Shown piece after piece: positions 15,447-23,614 of a stretch of DNA of 38,142 nucleotides; position 1 is the stretch's first letter, and each line of letters starts with the position of its first letter. The notes beneath the pieces are model-generated. The model saw nothing but the letters and a program-made list of their open reading frames with translations, was not told the DNA's origin and ran no database searches. The translations under genes were made by a program, and so were the position numbers. The stretch comes from DASXIW01 sp036497785. GTDB lineage: Bacteria > Pseudomonadota > Alphaproteobacteria > Acetobacterales > Acetobacteraceae. The stretch is from the NCBI GenBank assembly GCA_036497785.1, contig DASXIW010000028.1, positions 1-38,142 on the forward strand, given 5' to 3'.

Positions 15447-16784
15447 ATGCGCACCCTGCAAGACGCCGCCGCCGCCCTCGCCGCCGGAGCCACGACCTCC
15501 CGCGAGCTGACCGAAACCAGCCTGGCGCGGATCGCCGATCCGGTCGGGGAGGGGGGGCGGACCTTCGTCAAGGTCCATGCCGCCCAAGCGCGCGCCATGG
15601 CCGACGCCGCCGACGCGCTGCGCCGCGTGGGCCGCGCGCCTGGCCCCTATGCCGGCATCCCGTTCAGCGTGAAGGATTTGTTCGATATCGCGGGCGAGCC
15701 CACGCCCGCCGGCTCCGTCGTGCTGGCGGATGCACCGCCGGCCAAGGCCAACGCCCCCCTGATCCAGCGCATGCTCGATGCCGGCTTCATCCCGCTCGGC
15801 CGGACCAACATGACGGAATTCGCCTTTTCCGGCCTTGGCATCAACCCGCATCACGGCACCCCGCGCAGCCCGTGGGATCGCGCCACCGGCCGCATTCCCG
15901 GCGGCAGCTCCTCGGGTGCGGCGGTCTCGGTGGCCGATTTCATGGCCTTCGCCGGGCTTGGCACGGATACAGGCGGGTCGTGCCGCATACCGGCGGCGAT
16001 GTGCGGCATCGTCGGCTACAAGCCCACCGCGCGGCGCGTGCCCATCACCGGCGTGCTGCCATTGGCGCCCAGCCTCGATTCGGTAGGGCCGCTGGCACGC
16101 TCCGTTGCCTGCTGCGCCATCGTGGATGCGATCCTGGCCGGCGAAGCGCCCGCCGCTCCCCGTTCGGCCACGCTCGCGGGACTGCGCCTTGTTGTCCCCG
16201 AAAACGTCATGCTGGATGGGTTGGACGCGCAGGTGGAAGCGGCGTTCGAACGGGCACTGGCCATTCTTGCCAAGGCTGGCGCAGCCATCGCCACCGCACG
16301 CTTCCCGGTGCTGGATGAGATCGCCCGCGTCAATGCCGGCGGCGGTTTCGCGGCCGGCGAGGCCTATGCCTGGCACCGTCGCCTGCTCGCCGAGAAAGGG
16401 GAGGGCTACGACCCCCGCGTCCGCAAGCGCATCCTGCGCGGCGAGGGCATGACCGCAGTAGCCTATCTCGATCTGATCGCCGCCCGCGCCGAACTGATCC
16501 GCCGCTTCGACGCTTCCACCGAGGGCTATGACGCGCTGATCATGCCCACCTGTCCGCTGGTGCCCCCGGCCATCGCTGCCTTGGACAGCGAGGACGAATA
16601 TAACCGCGTGAATCTGCTCCAGCTACGCAATTGCTCGGCCGGTAATTTCCTCGATCGCTGCGCCATCAGCCTGCCCTGCGAGCGCCCGGGGGAGGCCCCG
16701 GTCGGTTTGATGCTGATGGGCGAGACCCTGGGCGACGCCCGCCTGTTCGCGGTCGCCGCCGCGGTGGAGGCGGCGCTCGCCTGA
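15447..16784 (+). CDS. Amidase-signature-family hydrolase
   Basis: A 445-residue amidase-signature enzyme with the Ser-cisSer-Lys triad visible: Lys76 in PFSVKDLFDIAG, the GGSSSG motif at 152-157 and nucleophile Ser178 in TDTGGSCRIPAAMCG. It continues with the usual GIVGYKPT and SLDSVGPLARSV elements. Such enzymes hydrolyse amides (indoleacetamide, aryl or fatty amides) or act as GatA in tRNA-Gln amidation. The isolated position without gatB or gatC, and the short C-terminus, favour a stand-alone amidase. The start at ATG 15447 gives the normal family beginning, MRTLQDAAAALAAG. It is divergent from the uronate dehydrogenase. Confidence 0.88.
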   Translation: MRTLQDAAAALAAGATTSRELTETSLARIADPVGEGGRTFVKVHAAQARAMADAADALRRVGRAPGPYAGIPFSVKDLFDIAGEPTPAGSVVLADAPPAKANAPLIQRMLDAGFIPLGRTNMTEFAFSGLGINPHHGTPRSPWDRATGRIPGGSSSGAAVSVADFMAFAGLGTDTGGSCRIPAAMCGIVGYKPTARRVPITGVLPLAPSLDSVGPLARSVACCAIVDAILAGEAPAAPRSATLAGLRLVVPENVMLDGLDAQVEAAFERALAILAKAGAAIATARFPVLDEIARVNAGGGFAAGEAYAWHRRLLAEKGEGYDPRVRKRILRGEGMTAVAYLDLIAARAELIRRFDASTEGYDALIMPTCPLVPPAIAALDSEDEYNRVNLLQLRNCSAGNFLDRCAISLPCERPGEAPVGLMLMGETLGDARLFAVAAAVEAALA

Positions 16785-16806
16785 ACACGACCGGTTTAAG
16801 CGCGGC

Positions 16807-16827
16807 CTGGACGGATTCGCCGTCCGG
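16807..16827 (+). terminator. Stem-loop after the amidase gene
   Basis: CTGGACGG-ATTCG-CCGTCCGG, centred 33 bases past the amidase stop, forms an 8-bp GC-rich stem with one G-T pair. It is not followed by a T run, so intrinsic termination would be weak; it may instead stabilise the 3' end. Confidence 0.3.
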
Positions 16828-16942
16828 TGCTTGCACGTGCGGCGCGAAGGACCATTTGTGTTAATTATCGGTCATGCCGTTCACAGCAAGGATTGCGATA
16901 CATGTTCGTTTTGAAGTCGCAATTGCCCCCAGGACCACGCAG

Positions 16943-17212
16943 GTGAGCCCGCGCTGGGACCGGAATCGGGTGTTGTTCGAAATCGTCGAGGCCGGCCAAT
17001 ACTATGATTGCGCTATTTCGCGGGAAGCGCTGCAGGACATCAGCGACCGCCGCTATGCCAAGCCCGTGGAACTGCTGGCCTGTTTCGAAAAGGTCCGCCC
17101 CCGCCTCGAGCGTATCGCCCGCGAGAAACTGCGCTCCCGTTCGGACGCAATCGAAGGAATGGTAACAATCTGGTCCGGCGACCTGGACGACGCCGACCCC
17201 CCCGCTGCCTGA
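16943..17212 (+). CDS. DUF1488-family small protein
   Basis: A small protein matching DUF1488 in pattern: a WDRNRVLFEIVEAGQYYDCAIS beta region, then REALQD, then a helix ending ACFEKVRPRLERIAREKL and a closing strand-aspartate segment VTIWSGDLDD. Function is unknown. The frame is open from an ATG at 16874 (112 residues). I prefer the GTG at 16943 (89 residues) because AGGA lies eight bases upstream and the family begins near WDR; the extra 23 residues look unrelated. A long inverted repeat starts 10 bp after the stop and probably ends the transcript. Confidence 0.65.
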   Translation: MSPRWDRNRVLFEIVEAGQYYDCAISREALQDISDRRYAKPVELLACFEKVRPRLERIAREKLRSRSDAIEGMVTIWSGDLDDADPPAA

Positions 17213-17221
17213 TCGAAAAAA

Positions 17222-17279
17222 CGGATAAAAGTTTTTTGGTTCTTCTTTTTTGCAAAAAGAAGCAAAAACCTCTGATCCG
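17222..17279. terminator. Long inverted-repeat terminator, copy 1 of a dispersed family
   Basis: CGGAT (17222-17226) pairs with ATCCG (17275-17279). Between them, AAAAGTTTTTTGGTTCTTC mirrors AGAAGCAAAAACCTCT imperfectly, with an inner stem CTTCTTTTT-TGC-AAAAAGAAG (17242-17262). T runs on both strands make it a plausible bidirectional terminator. The same arms recur at 25316-25406. Confidence 0.7.
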
Positions 17280-17366
17280 TTTGGGCGGGTCTTGCGGTGA
17301 GGCTTGTCAGCGGCGGGCAGGGGGTTCAACGCTGCGGTTGATCCGCCATTACCGAGGCCCCCCGAG

Positions 17367-18746
17367 ATGCCACAGCCTGTCGATATCGTTCTTGCCGCCG
17401 CCCAGGAATTCATTGGCGATCGGCTGACCACCAATGCCGGCTTGCGCGACCATCATTCGCATGGCCAGGACACCCACCCCCCCGCGCTGCCTGACGCCGT
17501 GGCCTTCGTTGAAACCTCGGAGGAAGCCGGGCGGCTGCTGGCGCTTTGCAACAGCCACGGCGTGCCCGTGGTGCCCTATGGCACCGGGACCTCGCTGGAA
17601 GGCCATGTCATCCCAGTGCGCGGCGGCATCAGCCTTGACCTGTCGCGCATGACCGCGGTGCTGGAGGTGAACCAGGCCGACATGGATTGCCGCGTCCAGG
17701 CCGGTCTCACCCATCGCAGTCTGAACCAGGAATTGCGCGACCAGGGTCTGTTCTTCCCGGTCGATCCGGGCGCGGACGCGTCGCTCGGCGGCATGTGCGC
17801 GACCCGGGCCAGCGGTACCAATACGGTACGCTATGGTACCATGCGCGACAACGTGCTGGGCCTGACCGTGGCGCTGGCCGATGGCCGCGTCATCCGCACG
17901 GGCGGCCGTGTCCGCAAATCCTCCACCGGCTACGACCTCACCCGCCTGTTCGTGGGCTCGGAAGGCACGCTGGGCGTGATCACCGAAATCCAGCTCCGCC
18001 TGCACGGCATCCCGGAGGCCGCGAGCGCCGCGATTTGCCAGTTCGGCAGATTGTCGGATGCGGTCGAAAGCGTGATCGCCATCATGCAGCTCGGCATTCC
18101 CGTCGCCCGCATCGAGTTGCTGGACGACGTGCAGATGGAAGCCTGCATCGCCTATTCGAAGCTGGAGGGCCTGACCGCGCGCCCCACTTTGTTCTTCGAG
18201 TTCCATGGCACCCAGGCCGGCGTTGCCGAGCAGGCGCAGCTTGCCGAGGAACTGGCCACCTCCTTCGGCGCCAGCGGCTTCGCCTGGGCCACGGAGGCAG
18301 AGGAGCGCAACCGGCTTTGGCGTGCCCGTCACGACGCCTATTGGGCCGCGCTGGCCCTGCGGCCCGGCCACCAGGGCATTGCCACGGATTCCATCGTGCC
18401 GATCTCCCGCCTCGCCGAAGCCATTCTCGGCACCCAGCAGGATATCGCCGAATCCGGCCTCACCGCCCCCATCGTCGGCCATGTCGGCGACGGCAATTTC
18501 CACACCATCATCCTGGTCCCGCCCGAACCCGATGGCCTCCATCGCGCCTGGGAGCTGGACAAAAAGATCGTCGCCCGCGCTTTGTCCCTTGGCGGCTCGT
18601 GCAGCGGCGAGCACGGCGTGGGCATCGGCAAGCGTGAATTCCTCGAAATCGAGCACGGCCCTGAGACGCTGGCGGTGATGCGCTCGGTGAAAACTGCGCT
18701 CGACCCACGTGGCATTCTCAATCCTGGGAAAATATTCCTTAATTAG
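17367..18746 (+). CDS. FAD-linked D-lactate dehydrogenase/glycolate-oxidase-type enzyme
   Basis: A 459-residue FAD-binding protein of the PCMH/VAO fold. The N-terminal FAD domain shows VPVVPYGTGTSLEGH, the phosphate-binding DPGADASLGGMCATRASG, and STGYDLTRLFVGSEGTLGVITE. The C-terminal cap includes GHVGDGNFHT and the end motif GSCSGEHGVGIGKREFL, followed by ALDPRGILNPGKIF. This is the Dld/GlcD group, oxidising D-lactate or another 2-hydroxy acid and passing electrons to cytochrome or quinone. The ATG at 17367 (MPQPVDIVLAA) is the family-like start; a longer frame from 17304 adds 21 unrelated residues. A TetR regulator follows in the same direction. Confidence 0.88.
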   Translation: MPQPVDIVLAAAQEFIGDRLTTNAGLRDHHSHGQDTHPPALPDAVAFVETSEEAGRLLALCNSHGVPVVPYGTGTSLEGHVIPVRGGISLDLSRMTAVLEVNQADMDCRVQAGLTHRSLNQELRDQGLFFPVDPGADASLGGMCATRASGTNTVRYGTMRDNVLGLTVALADGRVIRTGGRVRKSSTGYDLTRLFVGSEGTLGVITEIQLRLHGIPEAASAAICQFGRLSDAVESVIAIMQLGIPVARIELLDDVQMEACIAYSKLEGLTARPTLFFEFHGTQAGVAEQAQLAEELATSFGASGFAWATEAEERNRLWRARHDAYWAALALRPGHQGIATDSIVPISRLAEAILGTQQDIAESGLTAPIVGHVGDGNFHTIILVPPEPDGLHRAWELDKKIVARALSLGGSCSGEHGVGIGKREFLEIEHGPETLAVMRSVKTALDPRGILNPGKIFLN

Positions 18747-18936
18747 CCCCGGACGGCCCTGGGCCACCCTGCCATTCCCGCCGCCCGCTTGCCCGACGCG
18801 GCCGGAATCCTCATATCAGCGCGCCTCTTGGTTTTTGGGGGCGCCTTCCCCTCGCCGGAGTTTGCCGTTGTCGGTACCAGCCAAATCCTTCTTCAGATCG
18901 CGCAAACCAACCGTCCCGAGCCCCCCGCACCAGACC

Positions 18937-19503
18937 ATGGAGACCATCCTCGACACCACGGCGCAGCTTCTCGAGGATGATCCAGGGGCCCCGATCAGCC
19001 GGATCGCCGAGCGCGCCGGCTTCTCGCTGGCCACGCTGACCCGTTATTTCCCGAACCGCGACGCGATCCTCGCGAGACTCGCCGAGCGCGAACAGGTGCG
19101 CATCCTGCAGGGCATCGACCGCGCATTGCGCGATCTCGATCCCGCCCAGCCCGAGGCCGCCCTGCGCGCCGCGCTCCGCTTCCTGCTGCAGGCCTTCCAG
19201 TCCCGGCAGAAGCTGCGCCGGCAGGTCATCCTCACCTTTCTCCCCCGCATGCCCGACACGCTGCGCGGCCGCGTCGTCGATGCGGTGCTGGGCGAGGTGA
19301 TCGACATTCTGGAACTGCGCTGCGCCGGCCGCTTCCGCCAGCTCGGCGCCACCGCGCGCTTCGTGCTGACCCGCTCGGTCATGGGCGTGGTCCGCTCGGC
19401 GATCATCGAAGATCGCCTCGATGTGCGCGACCCCGCGCTCGAGGACGAGCTGTTCCGCCTGATCCAGGGCTTCCTGGAAATCCCCGCCGACCCAGCCATT
19501 TGA
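18937..19503 (+). CDS. TetR-family transcriptional regulator
   Basis: A 188-residue protein with the TetR helix-turn-helix compressed at the N-terminus: ILDTTAQLLEDDPGAPISRIAERAGFSLATLTRYFPNRDAILARLAE. The C-terminal helical ligand domain has no recognisable specificity. The ATG at 18937 leaves only two residues before the first helix, unusually short; the frame is open upstream without a better start, and a GTG or TTG start cannot be excluded. It follows the D-lactate-type dehydrogenase by 190 bp and converges on the nitroreductase gene (stop 19517). Candidate targets are these neighbours, by position only. Confidence 0.85.
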   Translation: METILDTTAQLLEDDPGAPISRIAERAGFSLATLTRYFPNRDAILARLAEREQVRILQGIDRALRDLDPAQPEAALRAALRFLLQAFQSRQKLRRQVILTFLPRMPDTLRGRVVDAVLGEVIDILELRCAGRFRQLGATARFVLTRSVMGVVRSAIIEDRLDVRDPALEDELFRLIQGFLEIPADPAI

Positions 19504-19516
19504 ACCGGCGGCGGTG

Positions 19517-20101
19517 TCAGAGCAGGACGCACGCCTCCTCGAACCCGAGCCGCGGCGAGCGCTCGAACAGCCCCGCCGGATCGCCATGGCCGATATTCAC
19601 CAGGAAGTTCGACTTCCAGCCCCGGTCGGACAGGAAAATGTCGTCCACCTTGGCATTGTCGAACCCCGACATCGGCCCGCAATCCAATCCCACCGCCCGC
19701 GCGGCCATGATCAGATAGGCGCCCTGCAGCGTGCCGTTGCGCTGCGCCGTCTCCGCCGCCAGCGCCGGATTGTCGGTGAACCAGGATTTCGCGTCGGCAT
19801 GCGGGAACAGCTTCGGCAGATGGTCATAGAAATGCGGGTCCGTCGCCACGATCGCCACCACCGGCGCGCTCATGGTCTTGTCCGCATTCCCCGCCGACAG
19901 CGCCGGCTTCAGCCGCTGCTTCTGCCACTCCGTGCGCAAGAACAAAAACCGTGCTGGCGAGCAATTTGCCGAAGTCGGTCCCATCTTCAGCAGGTCGAAC
20001 ACCGCCCGCAATTCATCGTCGGTGACCGGCTGATCGGTCCATTTGTTATGCGTGCGGGCATCCGTGAACAGCGCGGCAACCGCGGCGTCGTCAATGGCCA
20101 T
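19517..20101 (-). CDS. RutE/HadB-type nitroreductase (malonic semialdehyde reductase family)
   Basis: A 194-residue FMN-dependent nitroreductase-fold protein. MGPTSANCSPARFLFL near residue 40 is the flavin-binding signature of the RutE/HadB subgroup, followed by a mid-protein GAYLIMAARAVGLDCGPMSGFD and the C-terminal NFLVNIGHGD. In E. coli, RutE reduces malonic semialdehyde in pyrimidine breakdown. No other rut gene is present, so a general quinone, enal or nitro reductase role is equally possible. The NifU-type gene lies 12 bp upstream on the same strand, suggesting one transcript. Confidence 0.85.
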   Translation of the reverse strand: MAIDDAAVAALFTDARTHNKWTDQPVTDDELRAVFDLLKMGPTSANCSPARFLFLRTEWQKQRLKPALSAGNADKTMSAPVVAIVATDPHFYDHLPKLFPHADAKSWFTDNPALAAETAQRNGTLQGAYLIMAARAVGLDCGPMSGFDNAKVDDIFLSDRGWKSNFLVNIGHGDPAGLFERSPRLGFEEACVLL

Positions 20102-20113
20102 CCTGGCGCCGCC

Positions 20114-20671
20114 TTACAGGCCAACCTGCTCGACGCGCTGCACTTCCGGCACGTAATGCCGCAGCATGTTCTCGATGCCATGCTTCAACGTCGCCGAGGA
20201 AGACGGGCACCCGCTGCACGCGCCCTGCATGTGCAGCTTCACCACCCCGTCCCGATAGCCGCGAAACACGATGTCGCCGCCATCGCCGGCCACCGCCGGG
20301 CGCACCCGCGTATCCAGCAGATCCTTGATCTGCAGCACGATCTCGACGTCCTCCGGAAGCACATCCTCATCCGCGGCCGCACCCTCGCCCTCGATCACCG
20401 GGCGCCCGGCCACGAAATGCTCCATGATCGCGCCCAGCACCTGCGGCTTCAGCGCCTGCCAGTCCGTGTCGTCCGCCTTGGTCACGGTCACGAAATCCCC
20501 GCCCAGAAACACCCGCGCCACGCCCGGCAACGCGAACAGCGCCCCGGCCAGCGGGCTGCGGTCGGCCGTCTCGGCCGCGGAGAAATCGGCGGTGCCGGAA
20601 CCCATCACGTCCCGCCCGGGCAGGAATTTCAGCGTCGCGGGGTTCGGCGTGCCTTCGGTCTCGATGAACAT
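20114..20671 (-). CDS. NifU/Nfu-family iron-sulfur cluster carrier
   Basis: A 185-residue protein with the mitochondrial/alphaproteobacterial Nfu layout. The N-terminal Nfu_N domain has MFIETEGTPNPATLKFLPG and FVTVTKADDTDW. The C-terminal NifU domain has VRPAVAGDGGDIVFRGYRDG and the cluster-binding CSGC (Cys152 and Cys155). It receives an Fe-S cluster and hands it to target enzymes. The ATG at 20669-20671 gives the exact family N-terminus; longer upstream frames are antisense artefacts. It is divergent from the FUSC gene, with 195 bp between them containing a GGACCG-ATC-CGGTCC palindrome at 20701-20715. Confidence 0.92.
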   Translation of the reverse strand: MFIETEGTPNPATLKFLPGRDVMGSGTADFSAAETADRSPLAGALFALPGVARVFLGGDFVTVTKADDTDWQALKPQVLGAIMEHFVAGRPVIEGEGAAADEDVLPEDVEIVLQIKDLLDTRVRPAVAGDGGDIVFRGYRDGVVKLHMQGACSGCPSSSATLKHGIENMLRHYVPEVQRVEQVGL

Positions 20672-20866
20672 GTGTGCATCCCTGGTGGAAGCGGAAAACG
20701 GGACCGATCCGGTCCGGTTGCCTACATCGTCCCGTCCTTGCCGTCTGGCAAGCCCCCGCCACGCGCGGCAGCGCCCCAGACGGCGATTTTTCTCACGCCC
20801 CGCGCCGCCGCAACCCTGTAGCATCGTCGCAATGACCGCAATTCGACCGCCGCATCCCGCCTCCCC

Positions 20867-22960
20867 GTGACCGCACAAAGCGTCCTCGACAGGCCGAAGC
20901 CCGCGCGCGGCACCACGCGCAGCCCCGGCGCCGATCTTGGCCGCTTGCCGGTCGGCCTCGATTTCCGTGCCCTCAGCGTCTTTGAGGGCATCCGCGCCGC
21001 GCTGGCCATCATGGTCATCGTGCTGATCGGCGACTGGATCGCCTGGCCGCCAATGTCCATCGCGGCCGTTGCCGCCCTGCTCACCTGCCTGTGCGATCCC
21101 GGCGGCCCGATCGGCCAGCGCCTGCCCTCGCTGCTCAGCTTCGTCGTCATGGGCGCGCTCACCTGGGCGCTGTTCGGCCTGCTGCAGCCCGCCGGCATAG
21201 CGATCGTGCTGCCGCTTGCGGGCCTCGGCATTCTCCTGAACAGCGCCGCCCGCGTCTGCGGCCAGGCTTACGGGCAGGTCGGCAGCATTCTCACCGTCGT
21301 GCTCATCCTGGCGCTGGACGAGCCGCTGACGCCGGCATCCGCCGCCTTCACCGCCTTCATGTTCGCCGCCGGCGGCCTGTGGGCGGTGCTGCTCGTCCTG
21401 GTCGTCTGGCGGCTCCACCCCTACCGCCCGGCCCGCCACGCGGTGGCCGAAGCCTGGCGGCTGCTCGCCGCCATGGCCGCCGACCTGCGCGACCTGATCG
21501 AGCGCGACGGCGTCTCCATCCCCGAATGGGAAGCCCATGCCCGCGCCCATCGCCGCGCCGTGCGCGACGCCATCGAGCAGGCGCGCAGCATGGTGCTCGA
21601 CACGCTGCGCCAGCGCGGTGCCAATTCCCCCCGCGCTGCGCAAAGCCTGATCCGGCTGGAGGCGGTCGATCAGATGTTCGGCACCATGATCGCCCTGTCC
21701 GATTTGCTGGAGCAAAGCGCCAACCCGGCACGCCTCGCCATGGGCCGCAAGCTGCTGCGTGTGCTGCGCCCCATGCTGCTGGTCGCCTATAACTCCATCG
21801 AAACCGACCATATCGCCAAGCCCGAGCGGCTGGAGCGCGGCATTGCCCGCATCCTGGCCGACACCGCGCCAGATCCCGCCTTGCACGGCCTGGCCGAGAG
21901 CATGTCCGACAGGCTGCGCATCGCCATCAAACTGGCCACACCAGAGGGCTACCTGCCCGACAACACCACCGCCGGCGAGCCGGTCCTCACCCTCGGCCAG
22001 CGCATCTGCACGCCCCTGCTCGCCAATCTCAACTGGAACTCCGCGGTGCTGCGCCACGCCCTGCGCGCCGCCCTTGTCGGCACGCTCGCCCTCGGCATCA
22101 CCATGCAATGGCCTGGCCCGTTCCGGCACTGGCTGCCCATCACCGCCGTGCTCACCATGCAGCCCTTCTTCGCCGCCACGTGGCAGCGCGCGTTGGAACG
22201 CGTAGCCGGCACCCTGCTCGGCGCCGTCATCGGCAGTTTTCTCGCCTTCTTCACCCACGAGCCGATCACCCTGGCGCTGCTCATGCTGCCTCTGGCCGTG
22301 CTCGCCTTCGCCGTGCGCCAGGTCAGCTACGGCGCCTTCATCGCGTGCCTCACCCCGTTGGTGATCGTCTTCGTCGAGGCGGTGGAGCCCGGCCACAGCC
22401 ACTGGGAGATCGCCGCCCACCGCGCCTTCTTCACCATTAGCGGCGGCTTGCTCGCCGTCGCCGCCTCACTCTTGCTCTGGCCGAGCTGGGAGCCGGACCG
22501 GTTGAAGCGCGAACTCTTCGCCGCCATTGCCGCCCATGCCGCCTATGCCCGCATCACCCTCTCCGCCTTGCTGGGCGAACCGGCCGGCAATATGGAACGC
22601 GCTCGCCGCGCCGCCGGCATGGCGAGCAACAACCTCGAAGCTTCCCTCAGCCGCGCCCTGCACGAGCCGCGTCGGCGCGGCGGCGGCCGGCTCGAAGCCG
22701 CCCTTGTGATAGACGCCACATTGCGCCGCATCGCCGGCCGACTGTCCGCCATGCAGCACGACCCTACCGAAGCCAGCACCATGGACCATACCGGCTGGGC
22801 ACGCTGGCGCGACTGGACCGCCCGCGCCCTTCAGGCCCTGGCAGATCAAAACCCCATGCCGGCCGCCCCGCCCGAGCCGCCTGCCAGCGAAGCCGTCGGC
22901 CGCGTCGCCCGCCAGATTGAATTGCTCGACGGGGCATTGCGCCGCTTCGAGACTGGCTGA
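20867..22960 (+). CDS. FUSC-family inner-membrane transporter (AaeB/YccS-like)
   Basis: A 697-residue protein with two clusters of membrane helices (about residues 45-185 and 410-540) separated by cytoplasmic helical domains, as in FUSC/aromatic-acid exporters. The second cluster begins RAALVGTLALGITMQWPGP and includes LPITAVLTMQPFFAATWQRALERVAGTLLG, the FUSC signature. These proteins are thought to export aromatic acids or fusaric acid, often with an HlyD partner, which is not adjacent here. The GTG at 20867 was chosen because the hydrophobic block starts about 45 residues in; no ATG lies nearby. It is convergent with the DUF3592 gene (stop 23006) and divergent from the Nfu gene. Confidence 0.85.
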   Translation: MTAQSVLDRPKPARGTTRSPGADLGRLPVGLDFRALSVFEGIRAALAIMVIVLIGDWIAWPPMSIAAVAALLTCLCDPGGPIGQRLPSLLSFVVMGALTWALFGLLQPAGIAIVLPLAGLGILLNSAARVCGQAYGQVGSILTVVLILALDEPLTPASAAFTAFMFAAGGLWAVLLVLVVWRLHPYRPARHAVAEAWRLLAAMAADLRDLIERDGVSIPEWEAHARAHRRAVRDAIEQARSMVLDTLRQRGANSPRAAQSLIRLEAVDQMFGTMIALSDLLEQSANPARLAMGRKLLRVLRPMLLVAYNSIETDHIAKPERLERGIARILADTAPDPALHGLAESMSDRLRIAIKLATPEGYLPDNTTAGEPVLTLGQRICTPLLANLNWNSAVLRHALRAALVGTLALGITMQWPGPFRHWLPITAVLTMQPFFAATWQRALERVAGTLLGAVIGSFLAFFTHEPITLALLMLPLAVLAFAVRQVSYGAFIACLTPLVIVFVEAVEPGHSHWEIAAHRAFFTISGGLLAVAASLLLWPSWEPDRLKRELFAAIAAHAAYARITLSALLGEPAGNMERARRAAGMASNNLEASLSRALHEPRRRGGGRLEAALVIDATLRRIAGRLSAMQHDPTEASTMDHTGWARWRDWTARALQALADQNPMPAAPPEPPASEAVGRVARQIELLDGALRRFETG

Positions 22961-23005
22961 CGTGTTTCTCAGAAAAGAAAAGCCAGGGCGCTGCGCTCGC
23001 CGTCC

Positions 23006-23479
23006 TTACCCCAACTCCATCCGCCGCACCGCCCGCAATCCCAGCAATCCGAAGCCCACGAACAGCACCCCGAAGACAAAGCACGCCACCGCCGGTGCAT
23101 GGAGCGACCAGAAGCTCGCGATGGCGATCGCCGAGTTGCCGTTGGGCACATACACCATCGCCACGTGCTGCCCCACCGCATAGGCTGAAGGTTTGCTGAG
23201 GCTGCCGCCGCTCCAGCGCACCACCCCGCCATCCGGTTCGGAAAACTGAATGATCGGCGCGAAGCCGGTCTTGTCGTCGCCGCGCAGCGCCACCACCGTG
23301 CCGTCGGCGATATTGGCGCCGCGCAGGGCGATCTGGGGGTACAGCGCCAGCGCCACGCAGCCCAGCCAGGCGCACAACCCGAGCGCGATATACAGCCGGG
23401 ATGCGTTGCGGGGACCGAGGCTCCGGCCGGAAGCGATCCGGGGACGGACAGGGCGGGGCTTCTCACTGCGGGGTGCCAT
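23006..23479 (-). CDS. DUF3592-type membrane protein
   Basis: A 157-residue protein with a basic N-terminal tail, one helix near residues 30-48 (YIALGLCAWLGCVALALYP), an extracytoplasmic beta domain and a C-terminal helix (AVACFVFGVLFVGFGLLGL). The middle segment, with a G-x-V-x-A-L-R strand, APIIQFSEPDGGVVRW and YAVGQHVAMVYVPNGNSA, matches the DUF3592 pattern (QF-x-P-D-G, then VGQ-x-V-x-V-x-Y-x-P). Function is unknown. The ATG at 23477-23479 was chosen for a normal tail-helix spacing. It is divergent from nadE by 135 bp. Confidence 0.7.
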   Translation of the reverse strand: MAPRSEKPRPVRPRIASGRSLGPRNASRLYIALGLCAWLGCVALALYPQIALRGANIADGTVVALRGDDKTGFAPIIQFSEPDGGVVRWSGGSLSKPSAYAVGQHVAMVYVPNGNSAIAIASFWSLHAPAVACFVFGVLFVGFGLLGLRAVRRMELG

Positions 23480-23614
23480 GGGGCGATCATAACCGGGCCG
23501 TGGTTCAGCGGGCAAACCCGACCACCCTTCCACCGCCGCGGCCAGCGCGGCTGATATGCAGCACCCTCGCGGCACCGCGTTGATTCCTGCGCACGCTCCC
23601 CCTAGCTTCCGCCC

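Noticed and set aside
16874..16942. Upstream ATG start for the DUF1488 gene
   Set aside because: It has no ribosome site, and its 23 extra residues do not resemble the family; the GTG at 16943 has AGGA at proper spacing.
20114..22420. Very long open frame antisense to the FUSC gene, continuing into the Nfu gene
   Set aside because: High third-position GC of the real gene removes antisense stops; the translation is low-complexity Gly/Gln/His/Arg-rich, and only its last 185 residues (Nfu) look like protein.
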